Below are positions 26,463 to 40,830 of a DNA stretch of 64,000 nt, piece after piece. The position numbers and the translations under genes were made by a program. The DNA comes from Unio delphinus (lineage: Eukaryota > Mollusca > Bivalvia > Unionida > Unionidae), in contig JAQISU010000114.1 in assembly GCA_029339505.1 (NCBI GenBank), positions 3,006,001 to 3,070,000 of the forward strand, written 5' to 3'. Numbering within the stretch: the first letter of the stretch is position 1; each line of letters starts with the position of its first letter. A model generated the notes under the pieces. It worked only from the letters and a program-made list of their open reading frames with translations, ran no database searches and was not told the origin of the DNA.

Positions 26463-26565
26463 ACTCTTTCGATACAGGTTAAAGACTGAGAATCGAACAC
26501 GGATCCACGTGTTACATAACCCAACAACCTCCCCGCTCTCTTGACTAAGCGAATATCTCCAAAAG
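26463..26565 (-). mobile_element. tRNA-like SINE head, minus strand
   Basis: Read on the minus strand: GCTTAGTCAAGAGAGCGGGG (A-box-like), then about 25 bases later GTGTTCGATTCTCAG (B-box-like). This is a tRNA-like promoter pair. No body shared with SINE families 1 or 2 is seen, so it may be a solitary tRNA pseudogene. Confidence 0.4.
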
Positions 26566-27999
26566 TGGACGGAATCTAGTCGTGGATATGTACCTTCAAA
26601 GAACCAAGTAAGGAACTCTCATATACATATACAGTTGTTTTAGATTCTTCTTAGAAAATCAACATCTTGTGCCCTTTAAAACTCATCCCCGATTCATGTA
26701 TACCAACTGGACTCACATTATTGGCTCAAAGCTTGGAAATTAATAAGCTCACCACAGTAATATTTTATGTCCAGTCGGTATTAGTCAAGAATTTGTGTTG
26801 CCGCGCTGAATAAAGAAAACGTCTGACAGATGACAATCGGAACCGCTCTAAGGTCAAACAAAAGAAACAGAGCAAACGGATTGATGGTGGTAATGGTACT
26901 TAAAGCAGAATAGGTAAATAGGTAAACTTACTACAGAATAGGTAAACTTACTATTATAGAAACTCCAGATAGTAATATTGCTTTCTTTGGAGTAGATAAC
27001 TGAATTATGGAAATGCATGCACTCTAGATACCATTCATGTCTACACCGATCTAAGTGATTTCTTTTTGTCTCCCTTTGTATGTAAATTATGTTGAATGAA
27101 AGCAAAGTGTATTAGCTGTAACGCAGTGTTATGTGATGTTTGAAAATGATATTGTATACAATGTTTGAATTGAGATACAGATCAAAGTGTACTTTCCTTT
27201 TCAGTCCTACCATTATATCAATTGATGACTGATACGACCTTGGTTTACAAAATATTCAAGGTCTTATATCCTCATATCTTCAGTTATTTTTTAAAAACAG
27301 AAAGAACAAAATCAACATTACAATAACGGCTACAATCACACGCACTGCTGTCTCCTTGCAAATGTACCAACCAATCCTCCTCTTTCGTCCTAATCGCTAA
27401 GGTCGTCTCTTTCCGTCAATCTTCGTAGGGTGAACCAGTTCAGGTTTAAAAAAACATGGGTGTATTCATTTAATTTGTAAAAGCGTCTGTGTTAGACGGT
27501 GTGCTAGAAAAGTGCTAGAGATTTGTGCTTGTACACTAAATACCTTTACATATTATAGTTGGCACAGTTCAAACCATGTACTTGCTTTTGTATTCTGTAC
27601 AAAGCCTACACCTGTATCAAACATACATCGATAATACAAAAGCTGTAGCGAAAATGTACACGATCTGGACCCTATTTGCCTGTTTAAATTGGATTCTTCG
27701 TAATTACTAAATGTGCCTAAAAAAAAACTTAGTAAACCACGTGACAGAACTAATCAGTCATTTCAACAAACTACGCAATTCGTAAAGCGAATTAATCTTT
27801 CCAGATATGAAAAAAGAAGCACTCGGTTTCGGTGCTCGTATATTAAAGTTTAGCTACAGAAATGTCAAGACGTTTTGATTGTAATTAAGCAGAGATGTTC
27901 CCAATGGCTACCAGTCAACAGCAGATGCAAATTTAAGTTTTTTCGAAATCATCTGACAGAGTTTACGATTTAAACTTCCGATGAGTTTCAAAAATATCA
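26566..27999. other. Non-coding interval
   Basis: A short duplication (AGAATAGGTAAACTTACTA, around 26908-26951) is the only structure seen. Confidence 0.5.
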
Positions 28000-28205
28000 A
28001 GTTGGTTTTGAAGAACGGTTTCCCTACTGACCTAAATATGAGTTGGTATTGAAGAACGGTTTCCCTATTGACCTAAATATGAGTTGGTATTGAAGAACGG
28101 TTTCCCTATTGACCTAAATATGAGTTGGTATTGAAGAATGGTTTCCCTATTGACCTAAATATATGAGATTGTACTGAGGAAATGTTTTCCTATTATACTA
28201 AATAT
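28000..28205. repeat. 41-bp minisatellite
   Basis: About five units containing TTGAAGAACGGTTTCCCTAT and TGACCTAAATATGAG; the last is degraded. Confidence 0.9.
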
Positions 28206-29365
28206 GAGTATATATCACCCACCTAGTCATTCAGTTAATCTTAAGTATAAATAAATTCTGCAACGCATTTTACCAGCTGTCGAAGAATTTGATCACAATT
28301 GCATAAACACGGTTGATAGCGGCAAAACATTTAAAAGACGCAAATATCGAGATTTTTGGAATAATCATAGGATTGTGTATAGCAACATTTTACTTTGCTT
28401 TTTAAAGCGAAAACAAGTGTACACCGAGTAGACGATTGCTCTTGTACCCCCCTATCACCTTAGTAAGTAAGCATTGAAGCAATTGGCAGTAAATACAGTG
28501 ACCGCACATTTTCTTCAAGAATCTTTGATTCAATAGGATTTCATTTCTTTCTCAAACATTTAGTCGTATGATTCAAATGAGAAAAAAAAGATTAATCGAC
28601 CACTTTACGGAAAATCCGCTACACGTATTTAGTTTTGTCAGTTAGTGCATAATTTCAGATTTTCATGTTCAACTGACATAATGGCAACTTTTGATAAAAA
28701 AAAAACAAACTTAGCATGTACTTCTTAAAGTGTTGTTGTAATATTGATACAGTGACATTAGTTTACGCGATTTTGAACCCTTTTATTTATACTCGTGTAT
28801 AGTAATGAAATATTTAACCATACCTTTGACAGCTAAATTCGCCTTATCAGGTCTTTGTATTTGAGGGGAAACAAGAGCGACTCGCTTAATCAGAGTGTAC
28901 ATACAACAATTACTGTTATTTAGTCGATCAGTGAAATTGTCTGGCACAAAAGCACTTGGCTCAGTTGATCTAGGGATATCGAGGCGGTCAGACCGACAAG
29001 TGGAAATATAGCAAATAATGTTTGTCGCAGGATGTTGTAACTCTACATTTTCAGAATTGCTTTCTTTAAAGGCACTTTAACAATTAAATCTGTAAGCAAA
29101 TATTCCATATGGATGATTTATGTTGAAGATTTGACTTTGGAAATAATGAACACTGAATGCAAATATTTAATTTTAAATTGTTCTTCATGTTCTCGTTGGA
29201 GTGTTTTATTGTGACGTCAGAGCTGAGTTTTAATAAACAGTACTAACGAAAAGATTATTTGATAGCAATCAAAGACCCAATAAGATTTAAATTTCTTCTT
29301 CGTTGTTTGAATGGTTTTAAAAAACGGGAGAGTTTGACTAAACTAAGAACTGTTAATAGGAAAAT
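28206..29365. other. Non-coding interval upstream of a start exon
   Basis: No gene recognised. The part just before 29366 could hold the promoter and 5' UTR of the gene starting there. No TATA or initiator element could be assigned. Confidence 0.4.
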
Positions 29366-29459
29366 ATGGCTTCATATTTAGATGTGGAATACAACGCCAT
29401 GAGGCGAAGAATGAGCAGGGTGCGCGTGCAACAAAGCAAAACTCCCTTTCCAGATGCAG
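29366..29459 (+). CDS. Start exon of an unrecognised plus-strand gene
   Basis: An ATG (preceded in frame by TAG at 29357) opens a frame encoding MASYLDVEYNAMRRRMSRVR then VQQSKTPFPDA. It ends at a strong donor, GATGCAG|GTATGA, after 31 codons plus one base (phase 1). It is visibly richer in G+C than its flanks and strongly basic. The phase matches the acceptors at 53563 and 62355, so these three exons can be joined in frame into an acidic/basic, probably disordered protein of roughly 180 residues. Alternatively, TTAATAG just upstream is an acceptor and translation starts earlier. Confidence 0.5.
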
Positions 29460-31481
29460 GTATGATATTTCATTATTTGCTTTATTCAACATTTGTGTTG
29501 GTGTATTATCATTCAATATCTGCAGCATGAAAATGCAGCGCATGTCGGTCAGCATCAGATTTGATTTTGTTTTCAAAACTATTACATAAATGTCTCTAGA
29601 CTGGTCTAGATAGCCATACAGTTAAATAGAAGGATACTGGTATGTAGATAGGTAGGTAAACCGACAGACAGACAGATATTGAGCGATACATTTGTCTGTT
29701 GAAAATATTTAGGGCAATCGGGGGGGGGAAGGGTATAAAGTTAGCGCCTAGATAGATATCATAAAAGAACGTTAGATTTCGTTCGTAATTTATAGACGTA
29801 GGCCTAAAAGAACCATATATCACGGTTTTACCTCAAATTATGGTAGTACAAACAATTGACGGCATAAATCAAGCCATGGTAGGTAACAAGTACGATACGT
29901 TAGCAAAAAACAATGAGTGTTCCTTAAGTTATTTATGGTCAACTTACTATATACACCTCATAAGTTTATTTTTTGACCTCTTTGAAGGCACAAAGAATAA
30001 AAGGTTTTTTGTTTGTCGAGTTATGAGAGCTTCAATAGATAATACAAATTTGTTATGATCAAATGGTTTTTGCAGTATACATCATTACTTACGTACAGGA
30101 CTGCCCATGAATATAAACTAAACAAAATCGGGTATTCGAGTTTATAGAATTAAAAACCTATTCTCTGAATTGTAATAAACACTGCTTGCATTATGTCTAA
30201 TATTCAAAATTTAAGACGGGCAGACGAAAAATAAGGACACATTGCTAAAGAATTATACGGAGGAAGAACGTAGCTTTTACAACGCGTTAAGAATAGGGTG
30301 TGCGTCATTGAAGTTCACAGTTGCAAGCTACATGCGTTAGGTTTCTTTTACATTTAGAGCACGGTAGCTTTGAGAAACGTCGCTAGAATAATAGCCTCTT
30401 CCTTCCTATTTATTAAGAGGGTATATCGATTTGTCAGGCATGTCTCAGTGTTCCAAATTAGGTTAAGAAAAAAAGAAGAAAAACCACAAAAAATACATGA
30501 TTCTTGCAGAGGATCTTGATGCTTTTAACACTGGATTTACCAGGCCTGTAGATACACTCATACATCTATCTGAAAAAGGTTTTTTTTCTAGAGAATGCAC
30601 TACTTCGTGCTCGTACCGGTGCTACATTAGTATCTTATATCCACCATTGAATAACGTGACATATTTCACTGGGAAATGGAACCTCAAGAAAGCAACTGTC
30701 AGCTTACTGAGGGAAAACTTGTCTTACAACCTTTAGAATGATTTCGTACATTACATTCTGAAAGAGGTGAAGAAAGTTATTAAAATGCAAAATTAATCAT
30801 TGGACACATCGTGAAATTTAAACAAAAATTATATCACCGATAAATATTTAAAATGTGTTCATTTGAAAGAGTACACGTATTAAAAGAATGATAAATAAAT
30901 GGTGTATGGGAAATATTGTAATTACTGTTTTGAATGGGTGTTTCGTGTCAGTTAAATGCAATAGATCCCGCCTGAAAACGTGTGCTGTCTGTCCCTCGGG
31001 GCCAATTAAAACAACATAGAAATCTTCCCGTGAACAGTAATTATATTTAAAAAATGTGTTTGCGGCCCTCGAGTGGTCTTAGAATACGCAATATGGTCCT
31101 TGGTCAAAAAAAGTTGTGCACCTCTGCCATAGACAGTCTACATAAACACTCAAATGATTTAGTTCATTCTGAAACAAATACAATGATAATATTCTATCCA
31201 AAAACAATTTTTGTTTTAAATATAAGGTTCAAACAAGTGTCATGGCATGGGAATTCAATCTTTATCGTACTATGGGTGATATTTGATCTTTAATAAATCC
31301 ACGAGGAACATGCTCAAATGATGGCTACCTTCATTTCAATAAATATAACTAGTCAGTCGACACATTCTCTTTTTAAATAATTAATTAAATTTGCATAATA
31401 GCCTATAATTACTATCATAACAATTAAATTTTCAGGATATCATTTGCGCTTGCATGCATTTACATAAATATAACAATGATG
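29460..31481 (+). other. Probable intron with one weak exon candidate
   Basis: At 30510-30578 an acceptor (GATTCTTGCAG) opens a phase-1 frame (EDLDAFNTGFTRPVDTLIHL) that could end at a poor donor (AAAAG|GTTTTT). Reading through continues to a TAG at 30736. Everything else is A+T-rich and unrecognised. A 64-codon frame at 31661-31855, beyond the next TA array, is also unassigned. Confidence 0.25.

Positions 31482-31564
<83 letters not shown>
31482..31564. repeat. (TA)n microsatellite
   Basis: About 41 TA units. Confidence 0.97.
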
Positions 31565-31571
<7 letters not shown>

Positions 31572-32714
31572 AGCGGACCGTATATTTATTAGTTTTTTCT
31601 ATTTCCGAACTGAAATTATTTTAAATTCTGAATATTTAGTTAGCATATACATCAGCTGGCTTGCTTCGTTTATCACCGTTCAAATTAGTACACTTTACAA
31701 CAGTCAGTCGATTGGAAGAGTATGTTAGTCCGTGGCTCGATACAAATGCTGCCAGTCACAAATATGATGATCGTTCTGTATGCCTCATGTTATCTAAAAG
31801 CATTAACTTTCTTTACAGACAAGTTTTCTATACCTACATTACAACATACATTTGATATTTATTCTTGCACAAAGAATTAATTTCTTTAACCGTATTTCCA
31901 TGTTCTCGCTTCCAAGCAGCTGAAGACTTGTATAATGAGAAAAAAATTTACGGTGATAATCTTGATACGTCATATCGGGTAATTTAATTTATTTGAACGT
32001 TTATGTCCAGCCCGTTTCTCTAGACGATGCATGTCGCACGAGTTGCGGGCCTTAGAGACTGGATCGATCACTTCTATATCCGGAATACACTGAACTCCAT
32101 ACCTTCTATTGTTAGATTTATTTGTGTTGACCTTTATAAGCGTTCTCGCAAACTTTAACCATTCATCTCATTTAATCAGCCGGGTGTTCGACTATTGCCT
32201 ACCATCGTCTTTCCTATACATATACATGGTACCCAAGACCGTACCTTGGGTCAGCAAAAATGTCCGATAACCTGCGTGATATATGTGTATTGACATGCCC
32301 TGTCTCACTTTACTGTACACATTGTTCACAGGTGTCTATCTCCTCATCTGGTATATTATCTATTACACAGACAAGGGCTAAACTGAAAGTTGAACGAGTT
32401 GTGTTTACATTTGGAACGTATCCGTTCCACACCTGATTGAATAGATTATAATGAGGAACGTTACAAAGATTTCTTCATGTTTTCGTATTTATTGCATTTA
32501 TTTAACTCTCTTTGTACTTAGATTCAAATCAACACGTTCCTCATTCTCCTATTTTTCGTCAACCGACTCTGTTTCTCATTTGTCATGATTTAAAAGTTTA
32601 TGTATATATTATGTAAAATTGAGAATTCGAAGTTACGTGTACAGTTAGTAAAATCTTGTAGTCTCCAAGCTAGAAGCTAACCATGGTATGCAAATCCATG
32701 AACTTTTGATAATG
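31565..32714. other. Non-coding interval
   Basis: Nothing recognised with confidence. Confidence 0.5.
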
Positions 32715-33027
32715 ACAGCGTGTGTGTGATTAGGTTTTTTAACGTAGCTGTAACATATTTCAGTCATATCGCTACGATGTCTGCAGTGTGGCAGTTTATA
32801 GTGATGCCTAGCACTGGGACATCATGACGCGGAAATGATGTCCCACCCAGTCACATTAACATGACATCAGTCTCACCAGTCCTAACACTAGCCTCTTAAT
32901 GCTGAGCGCATAGCAAAGCAGCTGTTAGTACGATATTTATATGACTCGGCTGAGGTTCAAACCAACGAACTCCCGCTTCCAAGGCGGACGCTCTAATTAC
33001 TAGGGCACTGGGGCGGTCTCGATAATT
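32715..33027 (-). mobile_element. SINE family 2 copy, minus strand
   Basis: Read on the minus strand it follows the copy at 12341: CAGTGCCCTAGTAATTAGAG, GTACTAACAGCTGCTTTGC, CAGCATTAAGAGGCTAGTG, GTGACTGGGTGGGACATC and GACATCGTAGCGATATGACT, ending in a short (CA)n. It is more diverged than the two duplicated copies. Possible 6-bp target repeats GATAAT lie on both sides. Confidence 0.8.
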
Positions 33028-33949
<922 letters not shown>

Positions 33950-35790
33950 GACTTAACGACTTTGCCGAGCCAGCAAAGGCGCCTCTCACTGAGAATGGAG
34001 AATATGCTGTTGATGTTGGTGCGTTCTAGAACCTCTATGTTGGGTACTTTGGTCAGCCACTTGATGTCCATAATGCGCCGCAGACACCTCAGGTGGAAGC
34101 TGTTGAGTTTTCTCTCGTGTCTTGCATAGGTGGTCCATATTTCGCTGCTGTATAGGAGTGAGTTGAGCACGCAGGCTTGGCAGACACACAGTGTAGTCTT
34201 CTCGGTGAGTTTGGGTTTGTTCCATACCCTCTGGTTAAGTTTGTCCATCACCGCAGCTGCTTTGGTAATCCTGCCGTTCACTTCATAATCAATTGAGAGT
34301 GAGCTGGAAGTGTTGGACCCGAGGTATGTAAAGTTCTTGACAACTTCCAAGTTGTACCCATCGACGGTGACAGAGGGAGGAGAGTCTGCATCTTGCGCCA
34401 TGATGTTTGTTTTCTTCAAGCTGATGGTCAGTCCAATTTCCTTGCTAGCGTTGGAGAAACGGCATACCAGCTGCTGCAGTCCATCTTCCGTGTGGGATAT
34501 CAAGACTGCATCGTCGGCGAAAAGCAATTCACGGATGAGTACCTTTGTGACTCTAGTCTTAGCACGGAGACGAGCAATGTTGAAAAGCTTTCCGTCAGCC
34601 CTGGTATGGATGTACACTCCATCGCTGCAGTCCTTGAAAACATACTGGAGAAGCATGGAGAAGAATATAATGAAGAGCGTCGGCGAAAGCACGCAACCTT
34701 GTTTGACTCGCTGATTACCTGGAAGGCCTCTGATGTTGAGCCATTGAAGCGCACTGAGATGTGCATGTTCTCGTGGAATGACATGAGGACAGCAAGTAGA
34801 CGTGAGAAGTGGGGTGGGGGTGTGGGCAGCCTAAGTTCTGCAGGAGTCTGAAGAGTCCACTCCGACTGACCCGGTCAAATGCCTTCGTTAGGTCTTTGAA
34901 GGCAATGTAGAGGGGCATCTGCTGATCATGACACTTCTCCTGCAGCTAAAGTAGTCAGAAGATCCTGTTTAAGGTTGACCTGCTGGCTTGAAATCCACAC
35001 TGGGACTCTGGGTAGACGCGGAAGGCTATGATCTTAAAGCGCGCCAACGCAACACGAGCGAAAGCCTTTCCGACAACGCTGAGGAGGGAGATGCCCTGGT
35101 AGTTGTTGCAGTCGCTATTGTCTCCCTTGTTCTTGTACAAAGTGACGATGTTGGCGTCATGCATGTCCTGTGGGATGTATCCATGTTCCTAGCAGAGGCA
35201 GAGTAGTATATGTAGCGGCTGGAGCAGCGCTGGTGTTCCACTCTTGAGGACTTCAGGCGGAATGCCGTCACTTCCAGGAGCCTTCCCACAGGCAAGGCAG
35301 TCTAGGGCTTTTCCGAGCTCTTCCGGGGGTGGGGTGGGGTGGGGTAGGGGTGCGTGTCTAGCTCTTTCATGACAGGCAGGTCTGGAATAGAATCAAGGGC
35401 AGTGTCAGTGACATTGCTGTGGTTTGCATATAGCTCGACATAGTGCTACACCCATCGCTGCAGTTGATTTCCCTGGTCTGTGATGTCTTAGTCTGTCTTG
35501 GACTTGAGGGGGTGGTCTTTGGGGGGGGGGGGGGCTAACGCCTTCTTGATGCCCTAGTACACTCCTCTTGCATCCCCGGTGTCAGCAGCTGTCCGTATAC
35601 TGTTGCAAAGGTTAAACCAGTAGGTTTGTCACAGTGGCGGTCGGTCTTTTGGGCTTTGTTCCTTGCAGTCTTAACGACTTGCAATGTTCTTCGGCTAGGT
35701 GCAGCCTTGTATGCCAGGAGGGCTTTCCTCTTTGCGTCAGTCACGGGCTCCATCTCCTCGACAAGAAGATTTTTAAGGCGGTTTAAATGT
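33950..35790 (-). mobile_element. Non-LTR retrotransposon (LINE) ORF2 fragment, inactive
   Basis: Minus-strand reverse-transcriptase sequence in several broken frames. From the 5' side: a linker before the RT (AKRKALLAYKAAP, around 35720); RT block 1-2 (TLYKNKGDNSDCNNYQGISL and CGFQASRST, 34955-35164); block 3 (IAFKDLTKAFDRV, 34715-34918). A 258-codon frame (33916-34692) follows, with the catalytic loop LLFADDAVLISH (about 34510-34521), GLTISLKKTN and FTYLGS, and the post-RT RRLCWLGKV. The endonuclease and the 3' end are missing and there are frameshifts. Much richer in G+C than its flanks. The family is an animal LINE with an FADD catalytic box; the clade was not determined. Confidence 0.9.
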
Positions 35791-35832
35791 ACATACGATA
35801 AACTATGAGACTTTTTAAAACAGTGTTTATAT

Positions 35833-35836
<4 letters not shown>

Positions 35837-35919
<83 letters not shown>
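35837..35919. repeat. (CA)n-(TA)n compound microsatellite
   Basis: (CA)n to about 35872, then (TA)n to 35919. It lies about 45 bp beyond the 5' break of the LINE fragment. Confidence 0.95.
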
Positions 35920-35923
<4 letters not shown>

Positions 35924-38318
35924 GCTGTGAATTCTTATCAGATTATGTTTGATAGTACTATATATGGACAACTAAATAATAATATCTTATTAGATGTCTT
36001 CAGTGTTTGGAATCTTTTGGCGTCATTACTCAGACATATTGTCAATTTAAAAATTATTGTTAAGGAATAAAGCACTAGAAATAAGCAAACATTTATTACT
36101 TTTAAAATCTCTTTTGAAAACGGTTATTTTCATTTAAATGTATTTTACCTGATGATCAATGGCGGAGCGATGAGCAAGGAGCTTTTAATTGAAAGTTTCA
36201 GTGTTTTACTTCGCTTTAGGTTAGAGGAGGCAATGCTTGAGAAAAGGTATATTTAAAATCGAAAATAGAGAGGTTAGCATCTGACAAAAAAACAGTTATC
36301 GATGTCATATTACAACGCCACTGAAGAATAATGCGCACTGGAATCTAGAAACCTTCGCGCCGCCACTGCTGCTGATTTCTGCTCAAATTGCTGATAACTT
36401 CTGATTAAACAAAATTGATCACTATGTTGAGTGTCAGCCAAGTAGGAGTGGAGAACAAATTTATGATACATGCAAAAGCCAACGTATTTTTGCTGCACAA
36501 TTATGTTTCTTAGGTTTTTGAAATTTTTTGTTTTCTTTGATGCTATTGGCACAACGACAAAAGTTTTCTCATGTCGAGGTAATTGATTGGATTGCCTGAG
36601 AACACTACGGTAGCCCAAATCAGGCAGGTCTGACTGCAGGATTCGACTCCTTACTCTTTCTTCACCCAAGGAGCCACCACAGCACGTGCTTCCATTTTAA
36701 AGCGTCTTACATCGTGCACTAGGGCGTATCGAGTTCATTCTACACCTCTAAACCAGCATGTATTTTTTTTAAGGTGAAATATTTCCGTTTCAGTACACTG
36801 CATGCTTGTCTAAAAATGTCCACACTTTGACACCAGTTTCGAAATGTATACAACAGTTGGAAATTAAGACTGGTACGTGCTTAGGCTCGAATAAGCAGCA
36901 ACATAGAAAGGAGTGAAAATATTTTCGTAAAAGAAAATATTTAAACTTACGGTTTTAGAGAATCAAGTCCAAAAATTAATCCAAAAAGAGTTCACAATAT
37001 AATCCACTAGTGGAATTGCAAGAGACCTGATAATAAAATGTCTTAATAGTTCCCGATTCGAATCTTGACGGTGTAATCCAATATGGACGACGATGATACG
37101 TGATTTAGTCAGTTCTTGTTAAGGAAAATCTATGAGCACATATTCTTTTCCAGATAAATAATAAAATAATTCCTCTTGCTCCAAACGAATTGACACAATT
37201 TCTAGTACATGGTAATTAAAAATAACTCAAAAAGAAGACACAACTTACTATTATAAAAGCCCAACTTCCATTAAATATCTCGCTCCAATACATCACTTAT
37301 ATACCTGTTTTTCGTAAACAAGAAAGGGGTCATGACTTTCCAGAATCTCTCAGAACAATCTCACGTTCAAGAAATCACGCAAACATCGTACGACCCAACA
37401 AATTAGAAAGATGTCCTTGGAATCAACCAATCATTTTTAAAGTAAAGCTCTAATGTACTTGGAATCAACCAATCATTTTAGAAGCTTGTTTACACTCTGA
37501 AGCAAGGTCAGAAAATGAGGTTAACATCTGTTGTTTACTTGTATAGTGAAAATTTCTAGAAAAATTTAGTAATGAATGAATTTTTAATCCAAAATGTCAA
37601 ATTTGAATCTGACAAAAATAAATAAATTTTTTAAATCAAATATACGTAGCAAGACCCATACAAAATTTACTTGTTTGTATCGGAATTGCAAGAGCTTTTG
37701 TATGTCAGAAGACAAGAGTTTCTTGTATGGTATACCGCAAAGAAATTCGATCACGGCATGACTCGAGCTATGATAATATGAAACATTATACATTTCTTTG
37801 TCTCAAAGGGTTAATTCGAAAATTTATTACATGCCAATTTCCCATTCAAGACAAATACAGGAACGTTAGCTATATTGATCTATGGTTTCGTGTATTGTTA
37901 TAGTTGACAGAAAATACTTATAAATTTTCCGCTGGGTAACTTCCTTACAGTTCCAATACCGCGTGCAATATCAAAGATCAATTTAAAAGTATAAAATGAA
38001 ACGACTTTCGTGTAGGGTCTTAATGTAACCACTTGAAAAGATCATTCATTGTTGTATCATTCCAATTAGCACTTCAATTTACATTCCTGATGGCTTTTCG
38101 TTTTAGATCATCTATTCATTCAAGGATATCAATATGATGGGGGTTGGATTTCCGAACACACACTAGTCACAAACTAATGAATTTACATCGCCTTTGAGAA
38201 TATGTGAAATTTGATTTATGAAAAATGGTTGTAAAAAAAATACTAATCTTAATGCCTCATACACAGTTAGATTTAGAATAGATTTAGGTGGTGTTGGTCT
38301 GATTTCACAGAATTTAAG
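35920..38318. other. Non-coding interval
   Basis: A 119-codon minus-strand frame (36310-36669) has no recognised domain. Its 5' part contains a B-box-like GAGTCGAATCCTGC and may be an old SINE fragment. A CTTGGAATCAACCAATCATT motif occurs twice (37417-37475). No gene is supported. Confidence 0.4.
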
Positions 38319-38515
38319 TCTGGATTTAAGCTTAAGACTGGATTGTACGTTAAGTTGGATTTAAGCTTAAGACTGGATTGTACGATACTTCTGGATTTAA
38401 GCTTAAGACTGGATTGTAGGTTAAGTCTGGATTTAAGCTTAATACTGTATTGTACGTAAAGTCTGGATTTAAGCTTATAACTGGATTGTAGGTTAAGTCC
38501 GGATTTAAGTTTACA
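38319..38515. repeat. ~36-bp minisatellite
   Basis: About six units containing CTGGATTTAAGCTTAAGACT and GGATTGTACGTTAAGT, with one shortened unit. It gives a repeating minus-strand peptide frame that is an artefact of the repeat. Confidence 0.9.
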
Positions 38516-38875
38516 CCTAGAATTTAATAACCTGATAGGCTGCATTGCACAATCTGAAATCCAGATTAAACTCTGAGACTTGTATAATAAAATTAAAACC
38601 TATTTTTGCTGTTTTGTTTTTCTTCCAAAGGTGTTATCGAGAAGCATAGAATATTTTTTAAAAATTAGTCTATCGTATTGAAGAGTTCGTTTTAATAAAT
38701 TGTTTACTCTTTTTCGCTAAGTTAGTTGAAATTTGAAAATAGTTATTCGTTTCAGTGGTTCTTTCTAATTTCTTCATATTGATAAGCACGCCATCAATAG
38801 TTGTGTCTTTGTAAGACAGAGACAGAATTCATTTCTGGACAATATCATAGGATGAAATGCCGCACAAATACTGTT
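38516..38875. other. Non-coding interval
   Basis: Nothing recognised. Confidence 0.5.
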
Positions 38876-38887
38876 CCTGTCGACTAC

Positions 38888-39144
38888 AGGGGCCCCGAGT
38901 GGCCGAGTGGTCTAAAGCGCTGTCCGTTACGGACCACTGCCATCTCACCTCTGTCTGCGTGGGTTCGAGTCTAAGATTCGGCTAATGTAGTTAAGTGAGA
39001 AAGCTTGCCAGTAGCTTCTCGTGGGTCGGTGGTTCTTTCCGGGGTTTTTCCGGTTTCTTCCTCCACCACTAATACTGGCCGCCATGTATAGCCTATATAT
39101 TGTGCTGAAAAATGGCGTTAAACCATAAAAAAACAAAACAAAAA
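38888..39144 (+). mobile_element. SINE family 1, full length, with 12-bp target duplication
   Basis: A class II (Leu/Ser-like) tRNA head: GAGTGGCCGAGTGGTCTAAA (A box) and GTGGGTTCGAGTCTAAG (B box). The body includes AGAAAGCTTGCCAGTAGCTT, CTCGTGGGTCGGTGGTTCTT, CCTCCACCACTAATACTGG and CCGCCATGTATAGCC. It ends GGCGTTAAACCAT plus an A/C-rich tail. A perfect 12-bp direct repeat CCTGTCGACTAC flanks it (38876-38887 and 39145-39156). The intact target duplication suggests a fairly recent insertion. It is the best copy of the family in the window. Confidence 0.92.
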
Positions 39145-39424
39145 CCTGTCGACTACTATATTGATATACACTAAAGTTTTAAATACCTTCCATAGGTTGT
39201 GATTGTTGCAATGTTTATTTTCCAGGCATTACACCTGTACTTTAACTTTTTACCTTTGTACGATTCACTTTCCGCCAGAATAGCCGATTATGAATAGAAA
39301 GAATTTGGTCCTTCTAACACCTCGTATCTGTTTTTGAAGAATGTTATGTTAAAGAGGAAGGTGAGGTTTATTATCTGAAATACATTTTCACATGGTCGCT
39401 TATCTAAGGTTTCCATCCCACACC

Positions 39425-39570
39425 CAACGTTCCCTCTAAGCGAATGGTAGATGTGCGCGCAGTGCTCGCTGCACTGCGTAAACATTACGGAGACGAGCAA
39501 ATTTAACGTTGGAATGAGCAAAAATTGACAATTCAGCTGCGCGGGGATGCGCAGCTTAGAGGGAACATTG
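39425..39570. mobile_element. hAT-type MITE, 146 bp, with 8-bp target duplication
   Basis: Terminal inverted repeats: left CAACGTTCCCTCTAAGC, right (minus strand) CAATGTTCCCTCTAAGC. A perfect 8-bp direct repeat CCCACACC flanks it (39417-39424 and 39571-39578), as made by hAT transposases. There is no coding capacity. Internal sequence is rich in GCGC motifs (CTGCGCGGGGATGCGCAG). Confidence 0.92.
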
Positions 39571-39578
39571 CCCACACC

Positions 39579-40566
<988 letters not shown>

Positions 40567-40734
40567 GTGTATGAAATGCTATCTAGATATTGGCTTATGT
40601 CAAGATCATGACTGTTCTTTAAAGTGGCGTGTGATAACTTTTTAACAAGAGTGCTTTTAAACAAGTCAAAACTAGCATTTACCATCTCTACTCGCTAATT
40701 AGTCGAGTCCATCTGAAAACTGCACAGACCGAGA

Positions 40735-40830
40735 ACTGCCGTCGCATAACGTTAGGAGTAATCAGTAGAATAAACAGCATAGACCCTGATCTGTAGGCTC
40801 AATTTTCTAAGGCAGATCAGATCTTTATTG
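40735..40830 (-). repeat. Dispersed palindromic repeat, inverted copy
   Basis: AATCAGTAGAATAAACAGCA, TAGACCCTGATCTG and GGCAGATCAG match the minus strand of 1325-1395. Confidence 0.55.

Noticed and set aside
28000..28205. CRISPR-like regularly spaced repeats (also 38319-38515, 58195-58790, 63030-64000)
   Set aside because: Units are directly adjacent with no unique spacers, in an animal genome; they are minisatellites.
35535..35753. Separate small gene upstream of the reverse transcriptase
   Set aside because: Its Lys/Arg/Ala-rich peptide and position fit the linker before RT in the same LINE.
36310..36669. 119-codon minus-strand frame as a gene
   Set aside because: No domain, no splice sites, and its 5' part looks like an old tRNA-like repeat.
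38888..38975. A functional tRNA-Leu/Ser gene
   Set aside because: A and B boxes are good, but the sequence continues into a body shared with three other copies and is flanked by a target duplication, so it is a SINE head.
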